The notes below the pieces were generated by a model. The model was not told the DNA's origin and ran no database searches. It saw only the letters and a list, made by a program, of their open reading frames with translations. The position numbers and the translations under genes are program-made. From contig JBJFCE010000010.1 in NCBI GenBank assembly GCA_051888775.1, forward strand, positions 1-20,264: DNA of 20,264 bases, read 5' to 3'. Source of the stretch: JBJFCE01 sp051888775 (lineage in GTDB: Bacteria > Bacillota > Clostridia > Lachnospirales > Lachnospiraceae). This document shows, piece by piece, positions 1 through 7,734 of this stretch. The first letter of the stretch is position 1. Each line of letters opens with the position of its first letter.

Positions 1-34
1 TTTATATTATATTGTATGCGTTTTGCACGAAAAT

Positions 35-53
35 ATCAATATAATATATTGAT
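35..53 (-). terminator. AT-rich hairpin, possible terminator of the small ORF
   Basis: The arms ATCAATA (35-41) and TATTGAT (47-53) form a 7-bp stem with a 5-nt loop. On the minus strand the stem is followed by a short T-rich stretch. It lies about 20 nt beyond the stop of the 21-codon ORF at 72-137, where a terminator would be expected. AT-rich palindromes are frequent by chance, so this is a weak call. Confidence 0.3.
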
Positions 54-71
54 TTTGTAAGATGCATTCTG

Positions 72-137
72 CTACTTCAATGCTTTTTCCAAAGCCTCCA
101 GATATGCCGCCTGTTGTTTTTTGCCGGAAACTGCCAT
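72..137 (-). CDS. Possible 21-residue peptide gene
   Basis: This is a minus-strand frame of 21 codons, from ATG at 137 to TAG at 72-74. The peptide begins MAVSGKKQQAAYLEALEKAL and ends in K. It is Lys- and Ala-rich and probably helical, with no membrane segment. The case for expression is the translation signal: a full AGGAGG six bases before the ATG, stronger than most sites in this window, and a plausible promoter further upstream (184-212). A hairpin lies just past the stop. I recognise no family. It could also be the truncated head of a lost gene. There is no evidence of conservation because only one copy is visible. Confidence 0.4.
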   Translation of the reverse strand: MAVSGKKQQAAYLEALEKALK

Positions 138-183
138 ATTGTACCTCCTGCATGTGAAAATCAATTTCAATTTTTTTATTTAT

Positions 184-212
184 ATTTTAATCTACCATGG
201 ATTGCATAACAA
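184..212 (-). promoter_or_regulatory. Possible promoter of the small ORF (minus strand)
   Basis: On the minus strand, TTGTTA (207-212) and TAAAAT (184-189) are separated by 17 bp, about 50 bp upstream of the 21-codon ORF. Its -35 box abuts the -35 box of the plus-strand promoter at 202-231, so the two promoters would overlap back to back. It is weaker than the plus-strand promoter. Confidence 0.35.
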
Positions 213-231
213 GTACTTGGACAAGTATAAT
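202..231 (+). promoter_or_regulatory. Promoter of the histidine phosphatase gene
   Basis: TTGCAT (202-207) and a perfect TATAAT (226-231) are 18 bp apart. This is a sigma-A-type promoter, with the -10 box about 56 bp before the ATG at 287. A short symmetrical motif, ACTTGGACAAGT, lies just before the -10 box and could be an operator, but nothing identifies its regulator. Confidence 0.55.
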
Positions 232-286
232 CTAGTATATACCCCTTGATCACAACAACCGATTTCTCAGAAAGGACTTTCATAAT

Positions 287-1129
287 ATGAAGCTTATTTT
301 TATCAGGCACGCCGAACCAGACTATTCCGAAGATTCTTTAACCGAAAAAGGCTTTCGGGAAGCGGAAATCCTTGCCACACGCACAAAGGACTGGCACGTA
401 ACGCAGTTCTACTGCTCACCGCTCGGACGCGCACAGGCAACCGCAAAGCCCACGCTTGCCGCGCACGGCGTAACGCTGACAACAAAGTTTCCCGATCCGG
501 CTCCCGACATCATCTTACAGCCTGATGCAACTAAGGCAATCGTCTATCCGTGGCTTCGTGAGCTTCATGCACCGATCGATCCGGCGCTTCATCCGAGCGG
601 AAAGCATATCCCCTGGGATCTCACCCCGGAATATCTGAATGCGAATCCGATTCTGCTCGATAAAGATCATTGGTGGGAAGCGCCTTTGATGCAAAGCTGT
701 GATATGAAAAATCAGTTTGACTGGATCAGCAGCGGAATCGATCGTCTGCTCGCCATGCACGGTTATACACGTGACGGTATCTGCTATAAAACAGACGGGC
801 ACTCTCCCGCCAGCGATGTGTTTATGAAATATGATGGTACGACCGAGCTTTGTTTAAAGGACGCAGATCCCGAAGAACCTGTGATCGTTATTTTCTGCCA
901 CCTGGCGGTCATGATGATGATGATGTCGCACTTACTGAACACCTCTCCGCACACACTGCTGCACGGTCTCTTTGTGCCGCCCGCATCGGTTACGGTGTTG
1001 TCCGCGGAAGAGCGCATTCCGGGATATGCGTATTTTCGCGCGCAGGTAATCGGAGATACGTCACATTTCCGATTTGCAGGTGAACCGGTTTCTTATTATG
1101 GCGGATTTGCTGCACCGTTTCAGGGGTAA
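287..1129 (+). CDS. Histidine phosphatase superfamily protein
   Basis: The 280-residue protein belongs to the phosphoglycerate-mutase-like histidine phosphatases, which hydrolyse phosphate esters through a phosphohistidine. The N-terminal signature is FIRHAEP, with Arg7 and catalytic His8. A family-typical SPLGRAQATA segment follows at residues 44-53. The second catalytic His is probably His205 in FCHLAV; the family usually has SHG there, so this site is slightly unusual. At 280 residues it is longer than the usual ~200, with an extra middle section around residues 65-195 rich in Trp, His and Asp. There is no signal peptide, so it is cytosolic. Five consecutive Met codons follow the second His. 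The start has AAAGGA ten bases upstream. The substrate cannot be told from sequence. It is monocistronic and faces the cupin gene. Confidence 0.85.
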   Translation: MKLIFIRHAEPDYSEDSLTEKGFREAEILATRTKDWHVTQFYCSPLGRAQATAKPTLAAHGVTLTTKFPDPAPDIILQPDATKAIVYPWLRELHAPIDPALHPSGKHIPWDLTPEYLNANPILLDKDHWWEAPLMQSCDMKNQFDWISSGIDRLLAMHGYTRDGICYKTDGHSPASDVFMKYDGTTELCLKDADPEEPVIVIFCHLAVMMMMMSHLLNTSPHTLLHGLFVPPASVTVLSAEERIPGYAYFRAQVIGDTSHFRFAGEPVSYYGGFAAPFQG

Positions 1130-1189
1130 GTATATTCTCATGTTATACATTGTAATAACTTTTGGGACGGTCTGATAAAATAAGGAAAA

Positions 1190-1259
1190 ATTTACCGCGG
1201 CACAAAACCATCCTTCGGAAGAATCCTTCCGAAAGCACGATTTCTGTGCCGCGGTAAAT
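1190..1259. terminator. Two-tier hairpin between convergent genes
   Basis: There is a perfect 15-bp inverted repeat, ATTTACCGCGGCACA (1190-1204) against 1245-1259. Inside it lies a second 8-bp hairpin (1214-1221 with 1226-1233, loop AATC). It sits between the 3' ends of the phosphatase (+) and the cupin (-). Read on the minus strand, the stem runs into a T-run, so it is a plausible terminator for the cupin and possibly for both genes. It lacks the 79-nt core of the dispersed elements described below. Confidence 0.65.
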
Positions 1260-1307
1260 ATGAAAGATAAGAAACTCAAAGAATCTTTGCCTTTTTCTAC
1301 AGCGCTC

Positions 1308-1637
1308 TTACTGCTGCGCTACCACCGCAAAAAAGATCAGATCCGCATCGGTATCATTGATCAGCGTATGGCTGTGCCCTTTGGGACAATAGTGACAACT
1401 GCCCGGATACACGCGTTCTTCGGCTCCGTCATAGATCGCCTTGCCCTCACCCTCCAGAATATAGATGATCTCGCTTCCGTCCTCGTGGGTATGCAATCCG
1501 ATAGAAGCACCCGGAATCAGTCTTCCGTGCATAATACGGTTCTGTTCGTCTGCAAACATCTTTGCACGATATTCCTTCTCTCCGCCTTTAAAACCCGGCA
1601 GAATCGTTTCTTCCATGTTTTTAAAATCAATCATCAT
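1308..1637 (-). CDS. Small single-domain cupin protein
   Basis: The 109-residue protein is a one-domain cupin (double-stranded beta-helix). Both cupin motifs are intact. Motif 1 follows G-x5-H-x-H-x4-E-x6-G (PGASIGLHTHEDGSE onward). Motif 2 follows G-x5-P-x-G-x2-H-x3-N (PGSCHYCPKGHSHTLIND). The two His and the Glu of motif 1 plus the His of motif 2 give a full metal site. Small cupins include isomerases, dioxygenases and sugar sensors; the substrate here is unknown. The frame is open upstream to 1802, but ATG at 1637 is preferred because AAAGGCGG lies 8 nt before it and the extra 55 codons would run through the hairpin at 1705-1790. Confidence 0.88.
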   Translation of the reverse strand: MMIDFKNMEETILPGFKGGEKEYRAKMFADEQNRIMHGRLIPGASIGLHTHEDGSEIIYILEGEGKAIYDGAEERVYPGSCHYCPKGHSHTLINDTDADLIFFAVVAQQ

Positions 1638-1704
1638 TGCTTTGTCCGCCTTTCTTTTTATTTTATTATCCTCTTTATTATGCTCTTTAGAGATTGAAAC
1701 CCCT

Positions 1705-1790
1705 GTCAGCAGGATAGAACGAATCCCCACAGCAAGAGCATGCCCGCCGCTGACAATACTTGCCGTGGGGATTCGCTCTATCCTGCTGAC
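1705..1790 (+). repeat. Hairpin element, rearranged fifth copy
   Basis: A 26-bp inverted repeat (1705-1730 and 1765-1790, one mismatch) encloses 34 nt. The 79-nt core of the full elements is missing. The loop segment 1732-1754 (GCAAGAGCATGCCCGCCGCT plus GAC) matches the core end and right arm of the copy at 14192-14332 (GCGAAAGCGTGCCCGCCGCT plus GAC) at all but a few positions. The right arm ends CTATCCTGCTGAC, close to CCATCCTGCAGAC on the sense strand of the copy at 11358-11566. This looks like a deleted and rearranged family member. It lies between the HAD gene's end and the cupin's start, and its sense strand is opposite to the cupin gene. Confidence 0.6.
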
Positions 1791-1810
1791 CGCATTTCGC
1801 AATCACCATA

Positions 1811-2515
1811 TCATATATCTACTGCATCAGCAAGGCAATCGGGGATCTGTGCCAATTCCCGTATCTCATAATCAATGCGTACCTCCGTCGTGTTCTCCTG
1901 CTGCCCCGGATTGTACCAGCAGCAGCGGATTCCTGCATTGTTGCCGCCACGCATATCACTTGTCAGAGAATCTCCGACGATCATGGTCTGCGCCGGATCA
2001 TAGTCCGCAATCCGCACCGCGCACTGTTCAAAAAATGCCTTTTCCGGCTTCACGCATCCCAGCTCTTCGGAGATAAACACCTCCTCCATATAAGCATCCA
2101 ATCCGGACAGCCTGATCTTGCGCCGCTGCACAAAGGCTGTTCCGTTCGTCACAATATACTGCCTGATGCCCTTTTGCTGCAATGCATTGCAGATCTCTAT
2201 GGCACCTTCTATCGGTATGCTCTGGTAACTGAGCGCCTCCTGATATTCTTCATTGAGTCTGTTATAATCAATCTGGGGATGCTCCATATACTCCAGAAAT
2301 TTCCGAAACCGCTCGGGACCGAGTCTGGTTTTCGTAATCTCGCCCCGCTCTAACATTTCCCATAATTCGCGATTGATTTTTTTATAAACCATAAGCTGTG
2401 TATCAGATACTGCTACATGATATCGATCCATGCATTCACGCAGTGCATTTGTCTCCGCGAGGTCAAAATTTAACAGAGTTCCGTCTACATCCCACAAAAT
2501 CGTATTGACTGCCAT
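1811..2515 (-). CDS. HAD-superfamily nucleotidase, YjjG-like
   Basis: The 234-residue haloacid-dehalogenase-fold hydrolase resembles the YjjG group of 5'-nucleotidases, which remove phosphate from (often non-canonical) pyrimidine nucleotides. Motif I is DVDGT, with nucleophile Asp9 and acid/base Asp11. Motif II is the Thr of IVTNG (Thr123). Motif III is Lys156 in KPEKAFF. Motif IV is GDSLTSD, with Asp182 and Asp187 binding magnesium. The helical cap at residues 20-90 and the overall length fit YjjG. The start has AAGGAG 5 nt upstream. It is the last gene of the MarR-ABC-ABC operon, 19 bp after the second ABC gene, so it is probably co-transcribed. The link to the exporter is unclear. Exact substrate is inference. 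Confidence 0.85.
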   Translation of the reverse strand: MAVNTILWDVDGTLLNFDLAETNALRECMDRYHVAVSDTQLMVYKKINRELWEMLERGEITKTRLGPERFRKFLEYMEHPQIDYNRLNEEYQEALSYQSIPIEGAIEICNALQQKGIRQYIVTNGTAFVQRRKIRLSGLDAYMEEVFISEELGCVKPEKAFFEQCAVRIADYDPAQTMIVGDSLTSDMRGGNNAGIRCCWYNPGQQENTTEVRIDYEIRELAQIPDCLADAVDI

Positions 2516-2534
2516 GTTATCTCCTTACTGCCGA

Positions 2535-4346
2535 TCAGGTTGCAAATCCCGCATACTGCGTCATATACAGCTCATAATATTTGCCTTTCTGCGCTAACAA
2601 ATCATCATGGCTTCCGCACTCCACGATCTGCCCCTGATCCATTACTACGATCATATCCGCATCCCGGATCGTGGACAGGCGGTGTGCGATCACTATGCTG
2701 GTACGGTTCTGCATGATAAGCTGCATCGCGCTCTGAATCGCCTTTTCCGTGCGGGTATCCACATTGGATGTCGCTTCGTCCAGAATCAGGATCTTCGGAT
2801 CGGCAACAAAGGCACGTGCAATGGCAAGCAGCTGGCGCTGTCCCTGACTGATATTTGCACCGGCACCTGTCAGCACCGTATCATAGCCTTCTGGCAGCAT
2901 GGCGATCATCTCCCTGCAGCGGCTCATTTCCACCGCTTCCTCCAGCCGTTCCTGACTGACACCTTCGTTGGCATATTTCAGGTTATTGCGAACCGTATCG
3001 GAGAACAGTGCCGTATCCTGCAAAACAATGGCCACATTTTTCCGCAGACTTTCTCTGGATACTTCCGCGATATTCTGCCCATCAATTCGGATCTCACCGC
3101 TGTCAATATCATAAAAGCGCATGAGTAAATTAACAACAGTGGTCTTTCCGCTTCCGGTCGCACCTACCAATGCCACCTTTTTCCCGGAAGGAACCGTTAA
3201 TGTAAAATCACGGATCACGGGATGATCGGGTGTATAAGAGAAGTTCACGTTTTGGAAGGTCACCGTCGCATCGCCTTTCTCTGCAAGACTGTCTCCCGAC
3301 ATATCTTCACTCGTTTCATCCAGAACGGCAAACACTCGCTCGGCTCCCGCAACCGCAGTCTGAAGCTGACCGTAGATCTGGGCAAGTTCATTGATCGGTC
3401 GGCTGAACTGCTTTGCATACACGATAAATGCCGAAATAACACCTACCGAGATCAGTCCGTTGATTGCAAAATATCCGCCAAAGGCTGCAATGATCACAAA
3501 GCCGATATTACCAATACAGTTCATGATCGGTCCCATAACGCCGCTGAAAATATCGGTGCGGATACCTGCCTTAGTAAGAGAATCGGAGGTTGCACAAAAT
3601 TCTTCTGTAATCTTATCCTGACGGTTATAGGCTACTACCGTGCGATAACCGGAAATCATTTCTTCCACTGTTCCGTTGAGCTTTCCCAACAGCATCTGGC
3701 GCTTTCTGGAAAATTTGCGTACCTTTTTTGACAAAATCTTTGTTGCCAACAAGGTCAGAATCACCGTTCCGCAGCTAAGCAGCGCCAACTGCCAGCAATA
3801 CCACAGCATGACCGCCACTGTTCCGATAACCGTCAGCACCCCGGAAAACAGAGACGGCAGCGACTGGGAAACCGTCGTGGAAATATTCTCGATATCGTTC
3901 GTCATACGACTCATAATATCACCGTGGGAATGTGTGTCAAGATAACGGACCGGTAAATCTATTGTTTTGCCGAACAGTTCTTCCCGCATCCGCTTCACAA
4001 TCCGCTGACTGAGCCTTGCACTGACCAGTCCCTGCAAAAGCTGGCAAATGCTGTAGAAAAGATATACGGCAAGCATCCATATAAGTGTATTTGCCAGTCT
4101 GCCCCCTGTTGCACCCGAAATGATATCAATCGCTTTGCTTTGCAGTCCGGGTGCATAAATACCGCAAAGGGTTCCGAAGACCACAACGGCAAGCATGGCA
4201 ATGACCATACCCTTTTCATGTGCAAAATATGTCATGATCCGCTTCAGCGTAATACCTACATTTTCGGCATGCTCCACCTCCGCAAATCTGGCGCCGCGGT
4301 TCATCATTCCGGGAATGTTGCGTTCCTCCAGTTTCTTATCAGCCAT
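2535..4346 (-). CDS. ABC exporter half with canonical Walker B/H-loop
   Basis: A 603-residue ABC exporter subunit: an N-terminal six-helix membrane domain (about residues 45-320) fused to an ATPase domain (about 360-600). Walker A is GATGSGKT (395-402), Q-loop Gln443, Walker B ILILDE with catalytic Glu524, and H-loop His555. The signature is altered to ISQGQ (499-503) instead of LSGGQ. With the partner at 4339-6078, this gives a heterodimer in which this subunit's Walker motifs and the partner's intact LSGGQ form the one fully active site. ATG at 4346 is preferred over an ATG at 4430: it starts MADKKLEERN, has GAGAGG upstream and overlaps the preceding stop by 8 bp, which suggests translational coupling. 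The cargo is unknown; such pairs often export drugs, lipids or peptides. Confidence 0.92.
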   Translation of the reverse strand: MADKKLEERNIPGMMNRGARFAEVEHAENVGITLKRIMTYFAHEKGMVIAMLAVVVFGTLCGIYAPGLQSKAIDIISGATGGRLANTLIWMLAVYLFYSICQLLQGLVSARLSQRIVKRMREELFGKTIDLPVRYLDTHSHGDIMSRMTNDIENISTTVSQSLPSLFSGVLTVIGTVAVMLWYCWQLALLSCGTVILTLLATKILSKKVRKFSRKRQMLLGKLNGTVEEMISGYRTVVAYNRQDKITEEFCATSDSLTKAGIRTDIFSGVMGPIMNCIGNIGFVIIAAFGGYFAINGLISVGVISAFIVYAKQFSRPINELAQIYGQLQTAVAGAERVFAVLDETSEDMSGDSLAEKGDATVTFQNVNFSYTPDHPVIRDFTLTVPSGKKVALVGATGSGKTTVVNLLMRFYDIDSGEIRIDGQNIAEVSRESLRKNVAIVLQDTALFSDTVRNNLKYANEGVSQERLEEAVEMSRCREMIAMLPEGYDTVLTGAGANISQGQRQLLAIARAFVADPKILILDEATSNVDTRTEKAIQSAMQLIMQNRTSIVIAHRLSTIRDADMIVVMDQGQIVECGSHDDLLAQKGKYYELYMTQYAGFAT

Positions 4347-6078
4347 CGCTCTCACCGTCCTCTCCCATCTGCGAATCATAAATATCCCGATAAGTTTTAC
4401 AGGATTCCAATAATTCCTCATGCGTGCCACAGGCTGCGATCTGCCCGCCCTCCAGCACTACGATCCGGTCTGCTCTGCGAACGGATGCAATTCGCTGGGC
4501 AATGATGATCTTGGTACTTTCAGGGTTCACTTCCTGCAATGCTTCATACAGCTGTGCTTCCGTTTTCAGATCCAACGCACTCGTGGCGTCATCAAAGATC
4601 AGAATCTCCGCACCCTTTAATACCGCTCTGGAAATGGAGATACGCTGCTTCTGTCCGCCGGAAAGACTCATACCGCGCTCGGCTACCATGGTATCATAGC
4701 CATTGGCTGTAGAGTTGATAAAACCGTCTGCCTGCGCGATCTTTGCCGCCCGGATAATCTCCTCTTTTGATGCCTCCTGCCGTCCCCATGCGATGTTGTC
4801 CCGGATAGGGACACTGAACAGCTCACTTTTCTGCAGAGCAACGGCAACCTTCTCCCGCAACGCCTTCTGGTGATATTCCCGGACATCAACATCATCTATC
4901 AAAACCGCACCTTCCGATACATCATAAAAACGCGGAATCAGATTTGCCAGCGTAGTCTTGCCGCATCCGGTAGCGCCCATAATCGCTACCGTCTCTCCCG
5001 GCCGGATCGTCAGATTGATCTGTTTTAAAACAATCCGACTGCTGCCCGGATAAGCAAAGGATACATTCCGAAATTCGATCTTTCCGTGAATCTGTGTCTC
5101 GCCATCAAAGCCACCATCCTTGATCTGCGGTTGACTGTGCAGCACCTCCTTCACACGCTTCCAAGATGCAATGCCCCGGGAAATATTCTGAAACAGCATC
5201 ACCAGCATCAGAATACCGTTGAGCAGCTGCGTCGTATAAGTGATCGTTGCCATAATGGTTCCCGGTGTCGTATCACCACTGTGCACCTGATATGAGCCTG
5301 CCAGCAGGATTACAATCACAACCACATACATCAGCGCATTCATAACCGGATTCATAAACGCAAAAATAGTCAACACCTGCAGCTGCGTTTTTATCAGCTC
5401 ATCATTTGCTTTTCCGAAACGTACCTTCTCGTAAATCTCTCGGACACACGCCTTAATGATACGGATTCCCGATACATCCTCCTGCATAATGGCATTGATC
5501 CTGTCCAACTGCATCTGCAATTTGGAAAAAAGAGGATTTGCTCTGTTCAGGCAAAATGCCAGACATCCCACAATGAACGGATACGCGCACAGCACGATCA
5601 AGCCAAACTGCCGATTCAGGCGGAATATAAAGAAAATACTTCCGAACATCAACATGGAAGTACGGATCATTCCTCTGACAAACTGTGACACAAAATTCTG
5701 CACCTGCGTAATATCATTTGTAACACGGGTCACGAGAGAACCGGTTCCGTATTGATCGACCTGCGGAAAAGAAAAGGTCATGATATTGCGAAAGCAATCC
5801 TTTCGCATTTCATTCCCGATATTCTGTCCCGCCAAATGAACAAACACATTGTTCAGCGATCCGCAAAGACCGCCCAAAATGACAAGTCCGATCATTTGGA
5901 TCCCCAGTGTCCAGATCAGGTGAAGATCACCTACGCCGTTATTCTGTATTCCTAATACACCGTCATCCACAATTCTGCTCATGATCGCCGGCTGAAGCAG
6001 ATCCATAAGCACTTCACCGACCATGAACAATGCAGCAATCACCGCAAAAGGCAGATATTTTTTAATATATTTCCACAT
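4339..6078 (-). CDS. ABC exporter half with degenerate ATPase site
   Basis: A 579-residue ABC exporter subunit, with a membrane domain (about residues 10-305) followed by an ATPase domain (about 330-575). Walker A is GATGCGKT (368-375) and the signature is an intact LSGGQ (472-476). The Walker B catalytic Glu is replaced by Asp (ILIFDD, Asp497) and the H-loop His by Gln (Gln528 in IIIAQR). This is the known pattern of the non-catalytic member of heterodimeric exporters such as LmrC/LmrD, BmrC/BmrD and TM287/288. The matching defect is the ISQGQ signature in the downstream partner, so the two genes clearly encode one asymmetric transporter. The start has GGGGAGAG close upstream. The gene follows the MarR regulator by 15 bp, making drug- or metabolite-responsive control likely. 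Confidence 0.93.
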   Translation of the reverse strand: MWKYIKKYLPFAVIAALFMVGEVLMDLLQPAIMSRIVDDGVLGIQNNGVGDLHLIWTLGIQMIGLVILGGLCGSLNNVFVHLAGQNIGNEMRKDCFRNIMTFSFPQVDQYGTGSLVTRVTNDITQVQNFVSQFVRGMIRTSMLMFGSIFFIFRLNRQFGLIVLCAYPFIVGCLAFCLNRANPLFSKLQMQLDRINAIMQEDVSGIRIIKACVREIYEKVRFGKANDELIKTQLQVLTIFAFMNPVMNALMYVVVIVILLAGSYQVHSGDTTPGTIMATITYTTQLLNGILMLVMLFQNISRGIASWKRVKEVLHSQPQIKDGGFDGETQIHGKIEFRNVSFAYPGSSRIVLKQINLTIRPGETVAIMGATGCGKTTLANLIPRFYDVSEGAVLIDDVDVREYHQKALREKVAVALQKSELFSVPIRDNIAWGRQEASKEEIIRAAKIAQADGFINSTANGYDTMVAERGMSLSGGQKQRISISRAVLKGAEILIFDDATSALDLKTEAQLYEALQEVNPESTKIIIAQRIASVRRADRIVVLEGGQIAACGTHEELLESCKTYRDIYDSQMGEDGESDG

Positions 6079-6093
6079 AATCTCTCCCCTGCA

Positions 6094-6588
6094 TTATCTC
6101 CGACAATTCTCATTCCATATTTTCTGATAATCTACCTCGCCCTGCTCAACATCGTTGCTGCGATATCGTTTATCCCAGTCTGCATTGACCTTTTCTAAAA
6201 GGAACAGCAGCTGCGTCTTTTCCTTCTCGGAAAGAGAAGAAAACATCTGGCGATGACGCTCCTCTCTCTGCTCCGCAGCTTTTTGGGCAACTGCCTTTCC
6301 TTCTTCCGTCAGTGCGATATCCGTTGTTCTGTGATCCGTCCTGCTGGGCGTGCGCACGATCAGACCGGAGGCTTCCAGCTTTCCGATCACCTCGCTTACG
6401 GAGCCGGGCTGGATACCAAGACGTCTGGTCAGCTCCCTTTGTGTAAGTACCCCGGAATGATATAAAATAATCAAAATCCGCCTCTGGCTGCCCTTTCCTT
6501 CGTAAATATTACGCATAGTATGCCCGATGTCACGGAAATTCCAAATCAGCTTAAGATTCATGTCCAACAATTCATATCGATTACTCAT
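6094..6588 (-). CDS. MarR-family transcriptional regulator
   Basis: The 164-residue winged-helix regulator is of the MarR type. The DNA-binding part runs from about residue 35 to 105: QRRILIILYHSGVLTQREL, then RRLGIQPGSVSEVIGKLEASG as the recognition helix region, then the wing RTPSRTDHRTTDIALTEEG with the family's D-x-R-[ST] feature. Helices at both ends would form the dimer. MarR proteins usually repress their own operon and release on ligand binding. It heads the operon with two ABC exporter genes and a HAD phosphatase, so it most likely controls the exporter. The frame can be extended to a GTG at 6597, but ATG at 6588 is preferred because AAAGGGAG lies 8 nt before it. Confidence 0.9.
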   Translation of the reverse strand: MSNRYELLDMNLKLIWNFRDIGHTMRNIYEGKGSQRRILIILYHSGVLTQRELTRRLGIQPGSVSEVIGKLEASGLIVRTPSRTDHRTTDIALTEEGKAVAQKAAEQREERHRQMFSSLSEKEKTQLLFLLEKVNADWDKRYRSNDVEQGEVDYQKIWNENCRR

Positions 6589-6614
6589 CTGCTGCACTCC
6601 CTTTTCATTTCTTT

Positions 6615-6655
6615 AGGTACCTTGATATTTTAGCGTAAAGTTTTGCCGTTGTAAA
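6615..6655 (-). promoter_or_regulatory. Promoter and possible MarR operator
   Basis: On the minus strand, TTTACA (6650-6655) and TAAAAT (6627-6632) are 17 bp apart, which makes a sound promoter for the MarR-ABC-ABC-HAD operon. The perfect palindrome AGGTACCT (6615-6622) begins four bases after the -10 box, over the likely transcription start. A bound MarR dimer there would block initiation. The promoter is seen in the sequence; assigning the palindrome to MarR is inference. Confidence 0.5.
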
Positions 6656-6819
6656 GATTCCTTTTCACTCCATGTTCCTATTTTGATTACTATTACCTTA
6701 TTTGTTATTTTCTTTTACTTTACATATGCATATAGTTTTTACACTATATACATATGCCGATTATATATTTTACAGCAAATATCTTCTACCTTATAGTATC
6801 TGACAAAGGAGTCCTTACC

Positions 6820-7734
6820 ATGAATATGACAATGCTTATTTTACACAGGCTTTTTCTCATGCTGCTCTATATAATCCCCGGTTATGTGCTTTATAAAAAG
6901 CAGATCATCAGCGATGAAGGAGCCCGCGATCTCGGAAAGCTGCTGTTGTACCTGATTCTGCCGGCTGCGATCATCAATTCTTATAACATTCCCTTTTCCA
7001 CGCAAAAGGCATGGGGGCTGCTGATCTCGTTTCTGGCTGCCGCACTTTCCCTTTTCCTCTCGATTCTTGTTTCAAGGATTCTGTTTGGTAAAAAGAAGCC
7101 GCTGGAGTGCTTTGGCGCCGCTTTTTCCAACGCCGGATTTATGGGCATCCCGCTCGTACAGTCCGTGATCGGCGCAGATGCCGTATACTATGCCGCTGCA
7201 TTTGTTGCTCTGTTAAATATCCTGCAATGGACTTACGGTGTCTATATCATCACCGGAGACCGAAAGACTGTTTCTTTGAAAAAAATACTGTTCAATCCTG
7301 TTCTGATCAGCTTTTTTATAGGAATTGTCCTGTTTTTACTGCCGGTCAGACTTCCCGACATTGTGACGGAACTTATGGGAACGATTGCGGGCATGAATGC
7401 TCCGGTTGCCATGCTGATCATCGGTATGTACCTTGCCCAGATTCCGTTTCTGAGCTTGTTTCGCGACCTGCTCAGCTACAAAGCTTCTTTTGTGCGGCTG
7501 TTTTTGATTCCCGCCCTTACGCTTCTTTTGCTTGCGGTACTTCCGTGGGGTGACAGCAGCTTAAAGCAGACAATTTTAATCCTTGCCGCCGCACCGGTCG
7601 GCTCCAATGTTGCCGTATATGCCAGACTGTATCATGCAGACTATAAACAGGCGGTAAAAGAGGTTTTGCTCAGTACACTGTTATGTATTGCATCCATGCC
7701 GTTACTTATCGGCCTTTCCGGCTATATTCTTTGA
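6820..7734 (+). CDS. AEC-family (auxin efflux carrier-like) permease
   Basis: A 304-residue integral membrane protein of the AEC (Mem_trans) family, a BART-superfamily group of secondary carriers. Bacterial members often move malate, malonate or other organic acids. Hydrophobic helices span the whole length in two halves. The segment NAGFMGIPLVQSVIGADAVY in the first half and LAAAPVGSNVAVYARLY in the second match the repeated motifs of the family. ATG at 6820 is preferred over the upstream ATG at 6754: AAAGGAG lies 8 nt before it, and the longer version adds a 22-residue leader atypical for the family. The 3' end overlaps the convergent LysR gene by 29 bp, so that regulator is the natural candidate for its control. 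Substrate unknown. Confidence 0.88.
   Translation: MNMTMLILHRLFLMLLYIIPGYVLYKKQIISDEGARDLGKLLLYLILPAAIINSYNIPFSTQKAWGLLISFLAAALSLFLSILVSRILFGKKKPLECFGAAFSNAGFMGIPLVQSVIGADAVYYAAAFVALLNILQWTYGVYIITGDRKTVSLKKILFNPVLISFFIGIVLFLLPVRLPDIVTELMGTIAGMNAPVAMLIIGMYLAQIPFLSLFRDLLSYKASFVRLFLIPALTLLLLAVLPWGDSSLKQTILILAAAPVGSNVAVYARLYHADYKQAVKEVLLSTLLCIASMPLLIGLSGYIL

Noticed and set aside
4347..4430. Longer N-terminus for the second ABC subunit
   Set aside because: It would add 28 residues encoded inside the previous gene. The internal ATG at 4346 has a better ribosome site and gives the usual operon overlap.
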